Assembly: GCA_964450435.1 (NCBI GenBank) | Contig: CAYVCX010000008.1 | Span: 1-64,000 of the forward strand | Length of the DNA stretch: 64,000 bases | Direction of reading: 5' to 3' | Source of the DNA: SKLM01 sp964450435 | GTDB lineage: Bacteria > Chloroflexota > Anaerolineae > B4-G1 | Shown: piece after piece, positions 37,428 to 46,192 of the stretch | Layout: each line of letters starts with the position of its first letter | How positions within the stretch are numbered: position 1 is the first letter of the stretch | Position numbers and translations under genes: made by a program | The notes under the pieces: model-generated | Database searches by the model: none | The model's input: the letters and a program-made list of their open reading frames with translations, nothing else | What the model was told of the DNA's origin: nothing

Positions 37428-37456
37428 TTGTCAAGTCGCAGCCACCGTGGTATGAT
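37428..37456 (+). promoter_or_regulatory. Promoter of the fur-feo block
   Basis: TTGTCA (37428-37433), 17-base spacer, TATGAT (37451-37456); the fur ATG lies 53 bases downstream. Confidence 0.75.
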
Positions 37457-37460
37457 TGTT

Positions 37461-37479
37461 GAAAATGAGAATCACTTGC
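37461..37479 (+). promoter_or_regulatory. Fur-box-like operator
   Basis: GAAAATGAGAATCACTTGC matches 14 of 19 positions of the classical Fur box consensus. It begins five bases after the -10, over the expected transcription start, where a bound repressor would block initiation. Autoregulation by the adjacent fur product is inferred. Confidence 0.65.
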
Positions 37480-37509
37480 AATAAGCTGACACCCACCGAG
37501 TGAGGAGAG

Positions 37510-37935
37510 ATGGACAAGCCGAGGGACGGATTGCGAGAGGCTTTCCAGGATGCCGGTCGGCGTCTGACATCTCAGCGGCGTCTGATTCTGGATGTTCTGA
37601 AAGAGTGTGACGAGCACCTAGAGGCGGACGCGATTCACGACCGAGCCAAGACGGATGCTCCTGGCCTGAGCCTCGCGACAGTCTACCGCACTCTGGCTCT
37701 GCTGAAAGAGATGGGCCTGATTGAGGAACATCGGCTTGGAGAAGGCCACAGCCACTACGAAGCGGTCCAGGAGGAGCCACACTACCATTTCACGTGCCAG
37801 CGCTGCGGCAAGGTAATAGAGTTTGATACGTCCTTGGTCACCAGGGTGAAGCACGATCTATGCGAGCAGGAAGGTGTTCGCATCACGAACTCCCATCTTC
37901 ATCTCATAGGTTATTGCAGGGATTGCCAGGACTGA
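37510..37935 (+). CDS. fur: Fur-family metal-responsive repressor
   Basis: The 141-residue protein has an N-terminal winged helix with RRLTSQRRLILDVL and LSLATVYRTLALLKEMG, the recognition helix. The dimerisation domain carries HYHFTCQRCGKVIEFD and a second pair in GYCRDCQD; the two CxxC pairs form a structural zinc site. Placement ahead of feoA and feoB and a Fur-box-like site in its promoter favour an iron sensor over Zur or PerR, but metal identity is not provable by sequence. GAGGAGAG ribosome site. Confidence 0.88.
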   Translation: MDKPRDGLREAFQDAGRRLTSQRRLILDVLKECDEHLEADAIHDRAKTDAPGLSLATVYRTLALLKEMGLIEEHRLGEGHSHYEAVQEEPHYHFTCQRCGKVIEFDTSLVTRVKHDLCEQEGVRITNSHLHLIGYCRDCQD

Positions 37936-38036
37936 GAAGCGCGGGGGGGGATGTCCCACTCTCCTCACTGCAGCAAAGACACGCGAGGGTCATGGGCTGA
38001 CTCTTGACGCAGACTTTATCGGAGGACAGCGAAGCA

Positions 38037-38324
38037 ATGGAGCCTGAGCTCGAACAGCATCGGACGCCGTCGTCGTCTGGGTCAAAGGACAGGATTGTCT
38101 CGTTGAGCGCTCTGCATTCGGGCGAGCAGGGCGAAGTCGTCAAGCTGGCTGGCGGTCGCGGCATGTTGAGTAGGATGACGGCTTTGGGTTTCACGCCGGG
38201 CGCGGATGTAACCGTCGTGCAGAATTTCGGCCGAGGACCGCTCATTGCGCGGGTGCGCGACGCTCGCATCGCCCTGGGGCGGGGCGAAGCCAAGCGCGTC
38301 TACGTGCGGAGGAGAATCCAGTGA
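38037..38324 (+). CDS. feoA: FeoA-domain ferrous iron transport protein
   Basis: The SH3-like FeoA domain spans residues 20-95: SLSALHSGEQGEVVKLAGG, then LSRMTALGFTPGADVTV and ARIALGRGEAKRVYV. The ATG at 38037 has GGAGGA ten bases upstream, better than the TTG at 38004 in the same frame, giving 95 residues. FeoA assists FeoB at the cytoplasmic face. It overlaps the feoB start by four bases. Confidence 0.88.
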   Translation: MEPELEQHRTPSSSGSKDRIVSLSALHSGEQGEVVKLAGGRGMLSRMTALGFTPGADVTVVQNFGRGPLIARVRDARIALGRGEAKRVYVRRRIQ

Positions 38325-40363
38325 GGGCTCAATCGGCCCCATTCGCTCAAGATGGCGTGACCGAGAAGGAGAGCTTGGCCGAGAGAACCGCGCTGGTCGC
38401 GTTGGCCGGCCAGCCGAACGTGGGGAAGTCGACGCTCTTCAACGTCCTGACCGGCCTCAGTCAGCACGTCGGTAACTGGCCTGGGAAGACCGTCGAACGG
38501 AAAGAGGGGACATTCACCCACGCTGGCACCACGTATCGGGTGGTCGATCTGCCCGGCACCTATAGCTTGACCGCCAACTCTGCCGAGGAAGTCATCGCCC
38601 GTGAGTTCATCATCCGAGAGCGTCCGGACGTGGTGGTGGCTTTGGTGGACGCTGCTATTCTGGAGCGCAGCCTCTACCTGGTGTCCGAGCTCATTCCACT
38701 GCCTGCTCCGGTGATCGTGGCGCTGAATATGATGGATGTGGCGGACCAAGAGGGCGTGCAAATTGAGCCCCAGGTGTTGGAGGCAGCTCTTGGAGTCCCT
38801 GTGGTCCCGATGGTCGCTACCCGCAACGCGGGAGTTGAGGAGCTCCTGACTGCCATTGCACAGGTCACACAGGACGAGTACGACTACAACCCGACCTCGC
38901 CACGCATTCGAGAAGATCATCAGGATGTCTTGCGGCAAGTTGAACAGGTGATTGAGGGATATGTGCCAGATCCTTATCCACAGGACTGGGTGGCACTAAA
39001 GCTTCTGGAGGGAGACCGAAAAGTCACGGCTATGATGAATAGCTGTATGACCGAGGCACGCCAGGAAGCGCTGCATACTGTTGTGCGAGAGCACGATGAC
39101 GCACTGGTCGCTGTGGCCAGCGGCCGCTACGAGTGGATCGGCCGCATGATACGCGCGGCACTGACGCGCCCCAGGACCGGTCGGATCGGACTGACAGAAC
39201 GGCTGGATCGTTGGGCCACGCATCCTTTCTGGGGGGTTGTGATCCTGGCCGGCATCCTTGGGCTCGCGTTCTGGCTGACATACGCCGTGGGTACTCCGCT
39301 GCAGGAACTGCTCGATAATTACGCCGTCAGCCCATTGGCGGAGCTTTCTCGCGCGGCCCTGGCTGGAGCCCCGTCCTGGGTTGCTGCTCTGGTGGCGGAC
39401 GGCGTGATTGGGGGTGCCGGGGCGATGCTCACCTTCCTTCCCATTCTGGTCGTTTTCTTCGGTGTGATGGCCACCCTGGAAGATGTGGGCTACCTGGCGC
39501 GAGCGGCTTATGTGATGGATCGTTTCATGCACGTGATGGGCCTCCATGGTAAGTCGTTCCTCCCTTTGTTCCTTGGTTTCGGTTGCAACGTGCCTGCCGT
39601 GCTCGGCGCGCGAGTGATCGAGTCGGAGCGGGCGCGCTTGCTCACGATTCTTCTTGCTCCTCTGGTGCCTTGCACGGCCGTGATGACTGTGATCGCCTTT
39701 CTGGCCCCCGCGTTCTTCGGCTCTGCTGCTGCGTTGGTCTCCTGGGGGATGATTCTTCTGGCGTTGGGTGTGCTGGCCGTCTCCGGTGTGCTCATGAACA
39801 AGGTGTTGTTCCACGGTGCGAGGGCGGCGTTCATCATGGAGCTGCCTCTCTACCATCTTCCGAACCGTCGGACCATCGCCTTGCGCGTGTGGCAACGCAG
39901 CGTTTCATTCGTCCGCAAGGCCGGCACGTTGATCCTGGCCGTCTCCGTGGTCGTCTGGGCTCTCTCGACACTGCCTGGCGGGGAAATCGAGACAAGCTTC
40001 CTCGCGCGTATCGGACACCTTTTCGAGCCATTGGGCCGACTAATGGGCTTCGACTGGCGGCTGACGGTGGCCTTGCTGACCAGCTTCATTGCCAAAGAGA
40101 ACTCCATCGCCACGCTGGGGGTCCTGTTTGGCACGAGCGAGGGCGCAGGATTGGCAGCAACATTGGCAACAACATTCTCTACCCCAACAGCGCTCGCCTT
40201 CCTTACGGTACAGATGCTCTTCATCCCATGCGTGGCGACGATCGCGGTCATTCGTCAGGAGACATCGTGGAAGTGGGTGCTCTTCGATTTGGCCTTCCTG
40301 CTGGGTGTCTCCCTTGGGGCTGGCACTATCGTCTATTGGGTTGCCCGCCTCCTGGGGCTATGA
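38321..40363 (+). CDS. feoB: Ferrous iron transporter FeoB
   Basis: The 680-residue protein has an N-terminal G domain with G1 GQPNVGKSTLF (residues 30-40), G3 DLPGTYSL near 77 and NMMDVAD as G4. A helical GDI region follows, then a membrane domain with two Gate motifs, including FLGFGCNVPAVLGARVI and FIPCVATIAVI. It imports Fe(II) across the inner membrane. The GTG start at 38321 overlaps the feoA stop. Length is near the family norm and no FeoA or FeoC domain is fused. Confidence 0.94.
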   Translation: MRAQSAPFAQDGVTEKESLAERTALVALAGQPNVGKSTLFNVLTGLSQHVGNWPGKTVERKEGTFTHAGTTYRVVDLPGTYSLTANSAEEVIAREFIIRERPDVVVALVDAAILERSLYLVSELIPLPAPVIVALNMMDVADQEGVQIEPQVLEAALGVPVVPMVATRNAGVEELLTAIAQVTQDEYDYNPTSPRIREDHQDVLRQVEQVIEGYVPDPYPQDWVALKLLEGDRKVTAMMNSCMTEARQEALHTVVREHDDALVAVASGRYEWIGRMIRAALTRPRTGRIGLTERLDRWATHPFWGVVILAGILGLAFWLTYAVGTPLQELLDNYAVSPLAELSRAALAGAPSWVAALVADGVIGGAGAMLTFLPILVVFFGVMATLEDVGYLARAAYVMDRFMHVMGLHGKSFLPLFLGFGCNVPAVLGARVIESERARLLTILLAPLVPCTAVMTVIAFLAPAFFGSAAALVSWGMILLALGVLAVSGVLMNKVLFHGARAAFIMELPLYHLPNRRTIALRVWQRSVSFVRKAGTLILAVSVVVWALSTLPGGEIETSFLARIGHLFEPLGRLMGFDWRLTVALLTSFIAKENSIATLGVLFGTSEGAGLAATLATTFSTPTALAFLTVQMLFIPCVATIAVIRQETSWKWVLFDLAFLLGVSLGAGTIVYWVARLLGL

Positions 40364-40432
40364 GGCCAGGTTTGGGAAGAGCTGCAGCGCTGCAGGCACA
40401 CAGCGCCCGACTCCAATCGGCAAGAGAATCAG

Positions 40433-41599
40433 ATGCGTAGAGCAGAGTGGCTCATCGCGGTTGTGTTGGCTGCCCTGGTCGTTTTGGCCGTGGCGATCGT
40501 AGTGGTTGGCCCCAGGGCTGACCAAGACTTGTCACCCTTTGACCGGCGCCGCGGTTCGAGCGGAACCGAGACGATGGCTGCGCGAGTTGTCGAAGTGCTG
40601 GAGCAGGGCACGATCGAACTGGGCGAAGGGAGTACGCAGCCATATCAGCGACTGGTGGTGAAGGTAGAGACAGGATCCATGGCCGGGCAAAAGATTGTGG
40701 TGGAAGAGGGCGTCACGAACATCATCACTCAACAACGGCTCTTTGAACCCGGCGATCGCGTGTTCGTGGAGCGAGCGGCGGGATCAGAGGGCGACCGCTT
40801 CTACATCTCCGACGTGGTGCGGCTTGGCCCACTGCTCTTCCTCGTTCTGCTGTTCGTTGGGCTCGTGGTCACTGTGGGACGATGGAAGGGCGTGCGCTCG
40901 CTTGGAGGTACGCTCTTCAGCCTGGCGATCATCTTCGCCTTCATCCTCCCTCAGATTCTGGCCGGCCGGGATCCGGTGCTGGTGAGCGTCGTGGGCTCTA
41001 TTCTGTTGCTCTCCGTCTCGACCTACCTGACCTATGGGGTGAGTCCCAAAGCCCATGCAGCAGTGGCAGGGATGGCCCTAAGCCTGACGCTAACCGGGGG
41101 GTTGGCCCGGTTTTTTGTGGGGTGGGCGCGCTTGAGCGGTATGGGTATGGAGGAGAGCACCTTCCTGGTGATGGAACTAGGATCTGGCATCGACCTGCGC
41201 GGGCTTGTGCTGGGTGGGATTATCATCGGCTCTCTGGGCGTGCTGGATGACGTATGCGTGGGGCAGGCGTCTGCGGTATTTGAGTTGATCGGTGCCAATC
41301 GAAACCTAAGCTGGCTCGACCTCTTTCGCAGCAGTCTCAACATCGGTACGGATCACATCGCGGCAATGGTCAACACCTTGCTCCTGGCCTACGTCGGTGG
41401 GGCAATGCCGTTGATGTTGGCCTTCATTATCTACCAGGAACCGCTGTTGCGTCGTATCAACCGGGAGCCCATCGCCGAGGAGATTGTGCGCACTCTCGCC
41501 GGCAGCTGCGGATTGGTGCTGGCGGTGCCGATAACCGGTCTGATCGCCAGCGCTATGGCGCGCTGGGCCGTTCGGCGGAGGGAGATAGAGGGCAAGTAG
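40433..41599 (+). CDS. YibE/F-like family membrane protein
   Basis: The 388-residue protein begins with one helix, then an extracytoplasmic domain of about 90 residues with KIVVEEGVTN and FEPGDRVFVERAAG. Seven or eight helices follow, carrying GVSPKAHAAVAGMALSL and GSLGVLDDVCVGQASAVFEL. These match the YibE/F family of transporters of unknown substrate. Its position between feoB and a FeoC-like gene suggests involvement in metal handling. Ribosome site GGCAAGAGAATC is moderate. Confidence 0.8.
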   Translation: MRRAEWLIAVVLAALVVLAVAIVVVGPRADQDLSPFDRRRGSSGTETMAARVVEVLEQGTIELGEGSTQPYQRLVVKVETGSMAGQKIVVEEGVTNIITQQRLFEPGDRVFVERAAGSEGDRFYISDVVRLGPLLFLVLLFVGLVVTVGRWKGVRSLGGTLFSLAIIFAFILPQILAGRDPVLVSVVGSILLLSVSTYLTYGVSPKAHAAVAGMALSLTLTGGLARFFVGWARLSGMGMEESTFLVMELGSGIDLRGLVLGGIIIGSLGVLDDVCVGQASAVFELIGANRNLSWLDLFRSSLNIGTDHIAAMVNTLLLAYVGGAMPLMLAFIIYQEPLLRRINREPIAEEIVRTLAGSCGLVLAVPITGLIASAMARWAVRRREIEGK

Positions 41600-41603
41600 A
41601 AAG

Positions 41604-41885
41604 ATGTTAAACAAGCTGCTGGAACTGCTGCGAGAAGGGGGGACGCGCCGGATAGCCGAGTTGGCTCAGGAACTCGAAACGACGCCGCAGCTCGTTCAGG
41701 CAATGTTGGAGGATCTGGCCCGAATGGGATACCTTGGGCAGTTAAACGCCCAGTGCTCGGAGAGTTGCGCTGAATGCCCTATGTCCCACGTGTGCGCCGT
41801 TGGCGGGCCGTCATCCGAGGGAGGCAACGGGCGAGTCTGGGTGCTCCTGGAGGCCAAGAAGGCAAACAGCGATGCATCTGGCTAG
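41604..41885 (+). CDS. feoC: FeoC-like winged-helix protein with cysteine cluster
   Basis: The 93-residue protein starts with a winged-helix (LNKLLELLREGGTRRIAELA ... VQAMLEDLARMGYL). A loop with four cysteines, CSESCAECPMSHVC, fits the iron-sulfur or zinc site of FeoC-like regulators. FeoC stabilises or regulates FeoB. It starts four bases after the YibE/F-like gene and closes the iron block. Confidence 0.8.
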   Translation: MLNKLLELLREGGTRRIAELAQELETTPQLVQAMLEDLARMGYLGQLNAQCSESCAECPMSHVCAVGGPSSEGGNGRVWVLLEAKKANSDASG

Positions 41886-42218
41886 CTGCCTGGACTGAAG
41901 AACCATCTTTCCGCTCTGTAGCAGGAAGATGCGGCTGATTTCCGTGACAGGCGGTGGTCACAAGAGAGCGTAGACCACGGGCTCCGCCATCACCGGATCC
42001 GAGAGCGGCGTTACACCCCCTGCGTGTTGGTTCGCTATCTCCCGTCTGAGGCCAAAGGCTGGGCACGCCTCGTGCCGCCCGAGTCCTGAGGAACCGCCAG
42101 CCTTGTCTCCCGCCGTACGGCGCCTTGCTCGAGCCGACCCACTCTGTATTGTGCATCCTATGCTCCGATGGCGGGCCTGTCTGATCAACCTGACCCGGAC
42201 GCCCCAGATTCTCTCCGA
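41886..42218. other. Intergenic stretch; no gene
   Basis: Contains an imperfect inverted repeat (CATCTTTCC near 41915 with GGAAGATG) that might terminate the iron block, but lacks a T-run. No coding signal. Confidence 0.4.
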
Positions 42219-42247
42219 TTGACCCATAGACACGAGAATGATATACT
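42219..42247 (+). promoter_or_regulatory. Promoter for the alanine dehydrogenase-like/CoA-transferase pair
   Basis: TTGACC (42219-42224), 17-base spacer, TATACT (42242-42247), 77 bases before the first ATG. Confidence 0.75.
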
Positions 42248-42324
42248 CTTGCCGTCGACGAGGCTTACCGCCCCCTTGGGAAGACCGCTCAGTTGATCGG
42301 CAAGCTAACAGGAGGTAATCTGAG

Positions 42325-43431
42325 ATGAACATTGGCATTCCAAAGGAACGCAGGGACCTGGAGCAGCGGGTGGGCCTGACACCCTATGGAGTGGACCTAC
42401 TGACCCGCGCCGGTCATATCTGCTACATCGAGAAAGATGCCGGACTGCAGGCAGGGTTTACGGATTATCATTACGAGCGAGTAGGGGGGCACATCGTCTA
42501 CTCGGGCGAGGAGGTCTACGGCCGATCTGATCTGGTTCTCAAGGCGGTGCGGCCTACCGAAAGAGAGTTGGACTGGCTGCGTGCGGGACAGATCATCGCG
42601 GGCTTCTTGCACCTGGCTGCTGCTCGTCGCAGCTGGGTCGAAACGTTCTTGAAGAAGAACGTCACCGCTATCGCGTATGAGACCATCGAAGAGGACGACG
42701 GGACGCTACCGGTGCTGCGTCCGATGAGCGAGGTGGCTGGCCGGATGGCCCCGCAGCTAGCTGCGACATTCCTACAGAGCAGCTATGAAGGCCGCGGTGT
42801 GCTCCTCAGCGGCGTGCCTGGCATCCCCCCAGCCAGCGTAGGCATCCTGGGAGCCGGCGTGTTGGGGACTAACGCAACCCGCACGTTCCTAGGGTTGGGA
42901 GCCCGAGTCTACGTGCTGGATCGGGATCAAGAGAAACTCCGCAGGGTTGACGAACAGTTCGCGGGTTGTGCCACGACAATGGTCTCCTACCCTTTCAACA
43001 TCACCCGGGTCGCACGCTTCGCCGAGGTCTTGGTGGGTGCGATTCTCGTACCGGGTTCTCGGGCTCCGATTGTGGTCACGCGGGACATGGTGCGTTCTAT
43101 GAAGCAGGGCTCCGTGATCCTGGATTTCAGCATCGATCAAGGCGGATGCGTGGAGACCAGCCGACCCACCACACTGCGGGATCCTGTCTTCGTTGAGGAG
43201 GATATCGTACACTTCTGTGTTCCCAACGTGCCGGGAGCCGTCCCCCGGACGGCGACACATGCGTTCAACAATGCCATCTGGCCCTATGTTCGGCACATCG
43301 CTGAGGCAGGTCTGGAGCAAGCAGCGAGGGAGAAAGCCCCGCTAGCCCGGGGGATTGTTACGCAGGCGGGCGAGATCGTGAACGAGGCTTTGGCCGCAGC
43401 CTACTACGCTGGTGAGGAGGGCGAACAATGA
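42325..43431 (+). CDS. ald: Alanine dehydrogenase family protein
   Basis: The 368-residue protein keeps the family's key positions: Arg in QRVGLTP, Lys in LVLKAV, His in GFLHLAA, and Asp in FSIDQGGC. The dinucleotide loop is GAGVLGTNATRTF. Alanine dehydrogenase interconverts alanine and pyruvate plus ammonia with NAD. Related transhydrogenase alpha and lysine-pathway enzymes share the fold, so substrate is probable rather than sure. A perfect AGGAGGT ribosome site precedes ATG. The stop overlaps the CoA-transferase start as ATGA, so the two are coupled. Confidence 0.78.
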   Translation: MNIGIPKERRDLEQRVGLTPYGVDLLTRAGHICYIEKDAGLQAGFTDYHYERVGGHIVYSGEEVYGRSDLVLKAVRPTERELDWLRAGQIIAGFLHLAAARRSWVETFLKKNVTAIAYETIEEDDGTLPVLRPMSEVAGRMAPQLAATFLQSSYEGRGVLLSGVPGIPPASVGILGAGVLGTNATRTFLGLGARVYVLDRDQEKLRRVDEQFAGCATTMVSYPFNITRVARFAEVLVGAILVPGSRAPIVVTRDMVRSMKQGSVILDFSIDQGGCVETSRPTTLRDPVFVEEDIVHFCVPNVPGAVPRTATHAFNNAIWPYVRHIAEAGLEQAAREKAPLARGIVTQAGEIVNEALAAAYYAGEEGEQ

Positions 43432-44732
43432 GCTGGATGGAGGCTTACGAGAGTCGCGTCACGACTGCCGAACAGGCGATAGCCGCGGCTGTCGAGTCAG
43501 GCGATCGGATCTTCCTCACCGGGAACTGTAGTGTGCCACAGCTTTTGATGGAGGCCCTAGTTGAACGAGCACCAGAGCTGGAGGACATCGAGATCTGCCA
43601 CGCCCTGACCCTCGGCTCGAGCGACTATGTGGCTCCGGAGATGGAGGGGCACATCCGGGCGAACTCGCTTTTCATCGGCCCAAACGTGCGCGAGGCAGTG
43701 CAGGAGGGGCGGGCCGATTTTACACCTGTCCTTCTCTCCGAGTTCACACTGCTTTTCAAGGAGCGGGTTCTTCCGGTGGACGTGGCCTTCGTTCACCTCT
43801 CCCCGCCGGATGAACACGGCTTCTGCTCCTATGGGATCGAGACCGGGCTGACCAAATCGCCGGCCGAAGCGTCTGACATCATCATCGCTGAGGTCAACGA
43901 GAACATGCCGCGTTGTCTGGGCGACTCCTTCGTCCACGTCAGCCACCTGGACTACATCGTGCCGGTGGACTATCCTCTGCTCGAACTGCCGATGACGAGG
44001 GGCAACCTCTCAGACGCCCACATCAAGATCGGCGAGTACATCGCTGAGTTGATTCCCGACGGGGCAACGATGCAGATGGGCCTGGGCGCCATCCCCGACG
44101 CCGTGCTCAGATTCCTGCACGACAAGCGCGATCTGGGGGTTCATACTGAGCTATTCTCGGACAGCGTGATCGATCTTGTGGAGGCCGGGGTTCTGACCAA
44201 CGCGAAGAAGACCCTGCACCCGGGCAAGATCACCTCGGGCTTCATGATTGGGTCCCGTCGACTCTACGAATGGGCGCACGACAACCCCCTGATTGAGCTC
44301 CACCGCACTGAGTACGTGAACGACCCTTTTGTCATCGCTCAAAACGATCGGCAAGTGGCGATCAACTCAGCTATCGAGATAGATCTGACCGGGCAAGTGT
44401 GCGCTGACTCTATCGGGCCCAAGCTCTACAGCGGCGTGGGTGGGCAGCTGGACTTCATCTATGGGGCATCACGTTCTACTGACGGCATACCCATCATTGC
44501 GCTGCCCGCCACGGTAGAAGGCAAGAACATCAGTCGAATTGTCCCGATGCTCAAGCGAGGTGCTGGAGTGGTAACAACCCGCTACCACGTGCATTACGTG
44601 GTGACGGAGTACGGCGTGGCTGACCTGTACGGAAAGACGATCCGAGAGCGAGCCAAGGCGTTGATCAGCATTGCGGCGCCCGAATACCGCGAGGAACTCA
44701 CTCGGGCGGCGAAGGAGTTGCACTACATTTAG
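43428..44732 (+). CDS. Acetyl-CoA hydrolase/transferase family (4-hydroxybutyrate CoA-transferase-like)
   Basis: The 434-residue protein has LGSSDYVAPEMEGHIRANS, VAFVHLSPPDEHGFCSYG, MQMGLGAIPDAVL and HRTEYVNDPFVIAQNDRQVA. These mark the family that moves CoA between acyl groups via a glutamyl-CoA intermediate. The late GGQLDFIYGASRS and AL-PATV block is typical of 4-hydroxybutyrate/acetate CoA-transferases and acetyl-CoA hydrolases. Coupling to an alanine dehydrogenase suggests amino acid fermentation, with CoA exchange on an acyl product. This is inference. Confidence 0.82.
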   Translation: MSWMEAYESRVTTAEQAIAAAVESGDRIFLTGNCSVPQLLMEALVERAPELEDIEICHALTLGSSDYVAPEMEGHIRANSLFIGPNVREAVQEGRADFTPVLLSEFTLLFKERVLPVDVAFVHLSPPDEHGFCSYGIETGLTKSPAEASDIIIAEVNENMPRCLGDSFVHVSHLDYIVPVDYPLLELPMTRGNLSDAHIKIGEYIAELIPDGATMQMGLGAIPDAVLRFLHDKRDLGVHTELFSDSVIDLVEAGVLTNAKKTLHPGKITSGFMIGSRRLYEWAHDNPLIELHRTEYVNDPFVIAQNDRQVAINSAIEIDLTGQVCADSIGPKLYSGVGGQLDFIYGASRSTDGIPIIALPATVEGKNISRIVPMLKRGAGVVTTRYHVHYVVTEYGVADLYGKTIRERAKALISIAAPEYREELTRAAKELHYI

Positions 44733-44738
44733 GCGCAG

Positions 44739-44770
44739 AGGCCCTGAGGGTTATCCAATCCTCAAGGCCT
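44739..44770 (+). terminator. Hairpin between convergent genes
   Basis: AGGCC-C-TGAGG pairs with CCTCA-A-GGCCT, a 10-bp stem with one mismatch and a 10-base loop. It lies seven bases after the CoA-transferase stop and overlaps the end of rimO. Only TT follows, so termination strength is uncertain. Confidence 0.45.
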
Positions 44771-46117
44771 TTCGCCAAACAAGTCGTATTCGAGAGCGGC
44801 CGTGATGCGGACGGGCACGATCTCGCCCACCGGCAGTTCCGCCTCGGTCAACACAAGTCCGTCCACCTCGGGAGCGTCGCGGTAGGAGCGGCCGACGCTC
44901 AATCCTTCTCCGCGGCCCTCGACCAGCACGTCCAGCACGTCTCCCACCAGCGCCTGGTTCTTCGCCAGAGAGATAGGTTGCTGCGCCGCCATGATCCGCG
45001 CCCGTCGTTCCTCCTTGACCGTAGACGGCACGTCATCCTCGAGCTCGGCGGCCGGCGTCCCCACCTCGTGCGAGTAAGTGAAGACTCCCACGCGGTCAAA
45101 TCGAATCTCGACCAAAAACTCAAGGAGGGCTTCAAATTCCTGTTCCGTCTCGCCCGGATAGCCTACCAGGAAGGTAGTCCGGATTGCAATCTCGGGCATG
45201 GCTGCTCGCAACTGTGCGATCGTCCGACGCACCCGATCCATATTCGCCGGTCGGCGCATACGGCGCAGCACATCGGGATGGGCATGCTGCAGCGGCAGGT
45301 CGAGGTAGGGCAGGATCTGGGGATGACCAGCCATCATCTCAATCAGCCTTTCCGAAAGACCAGTCCGGCTTGGATAAGCGTACATGAGTCGCAGCCATGG
45401 GACCCGGGGTACCGCCGCAACCAGATCATCCAGCAAGTTCGAAAGACCATTTTGCATCCCAAGATCGTGACCATAATCCGTGGTATCCTGGGCGATCAGG
45501 ATGATCTCCTGTACACCAAACTCCGCCAACCGTTCTGCATCGGCCAGAACAGCGTCTGGAGGGCGGCTCACGCTGGGGCCCTTAATCAGCGGGATGGCAC
45601 AGAAGGCACACGCTCGACGACAACCCTCGGCAAGCTTCAGGTACGCACTGCCGCCCTGGACCGCCGCACGAACCACTCCCGGTTCACGGCGGTCAGCCGG
45701 CGGCATCCCTGACACGTGACAAAGAGCTGTCGAGGAGCCACGTCGCTCAGCTCGCGCCTCAACTCGCTCGAGCAGATCAACGATGTCCATCCAGCGCCGG
45801 GTACCGATGAGGCCATCGATACCGGGGACTGCCCCGGCGAGTTCATTGGGACAACGCTGCGAGTAGCAGCCAGCAGCGACGATTCTCTGTTCGGGCTGCC
45901 TGTTATGAACCAACTCCCGCAACACAGCACGCGATTCGCTCCGAGCCGACTCAATGAACCCACAGGTGTTGACAATCAGCACGTGGGCCGCATCAGGATC
46001 GGTGGCTGAGGAATAGCCAGCGCGGTTCAGCAACGTGGCCATCCCCTCACTGTCCACGAGGTTCTTCGGACAGCCGAGGGAGATCAGGTAGAAACTCCGT
46101 GGTTCGTCAGTCATCAC
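44762..46117 (-). CDS. rimO: Ribosomal protein uS12 methylthiotransferase RimO
   Basis: RimO adds a methylthio group to an Asp of ribosomal protein S12 using two 4Fe-4S clusters and AdoMet. The 451-residue protein has the UPF0004 domain starting ISLGCPKNLVDSEGM, with NTCGFIESAR and AAGCYSQR supplying cluster cysteines. The radical SAM motif CRRACAFCAIP (CxxxCxxC) is near residue 165, and a C-terminal TRAM domain ends at FGERP. Met1 and Met2 are both possible starts. A terminator stands just upstream, so it may have its own promoter inside the RodZ-like gene. Confidence 0.94.
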   Translation of the reverse strand: MMTDEPRSFYLISLGCPKNLVDSEGMATLLNRAGYSSATDPDAAHVLIVNTCGFIESARSESRAVLRELVHNRQPEQRIVAAGCYSQRCPNELAGAVPGIDGLIGTRRWMDIVDLLERVEARAERRGSSTALCHVSGMPPADRREPGVVRAAVQGGSAYLKLAEGCRRACAFCAIPLIKGPSVSRPPDAVLADAERLAEFGVQEIILIAQDTTDYGHDLGMQNGLSNLLDDLVAAVPRVPWLRLMYAYPSRTGLSERLIEMMAGHPQILPYLDLPLQHAHPDVLRRMRRPANMDRVRRTIAQLRAAMPEIAIRTTFLVGYPGETEQEFEALLEFLVEIRFDRVGVFTYSHEVGTPAAELEDDVPSTVKEERRARIMAAQQPISLAKNQALVGDVLDVLVEGRGEGLSVGRSYRDAPEVDGLVLTEAELPVGEIVPVRITAALEYDLFGERP

Positions 46118-46128
46118 AACGTTGGCAC

Positions 46129-46152
46129 AAAAAGAGCGGGCATTCGCCCGCT
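46129..46152 (-). terminator. Intrinsic terminator between the RodZ-like gene and rimO
   Basis: On the minus strand AGCGGGC-GAAT-GCCCGCT is followed by CTTTTTG. The T-run ends about ten bases before the rimO start, so upstream transcripts should mostly stop here. Confidence 0.75.
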
Positions 46153-46192
46153 GTCATCTTCAAGCCGTCTTCTGAGCCAGGGAAGGAGATGT

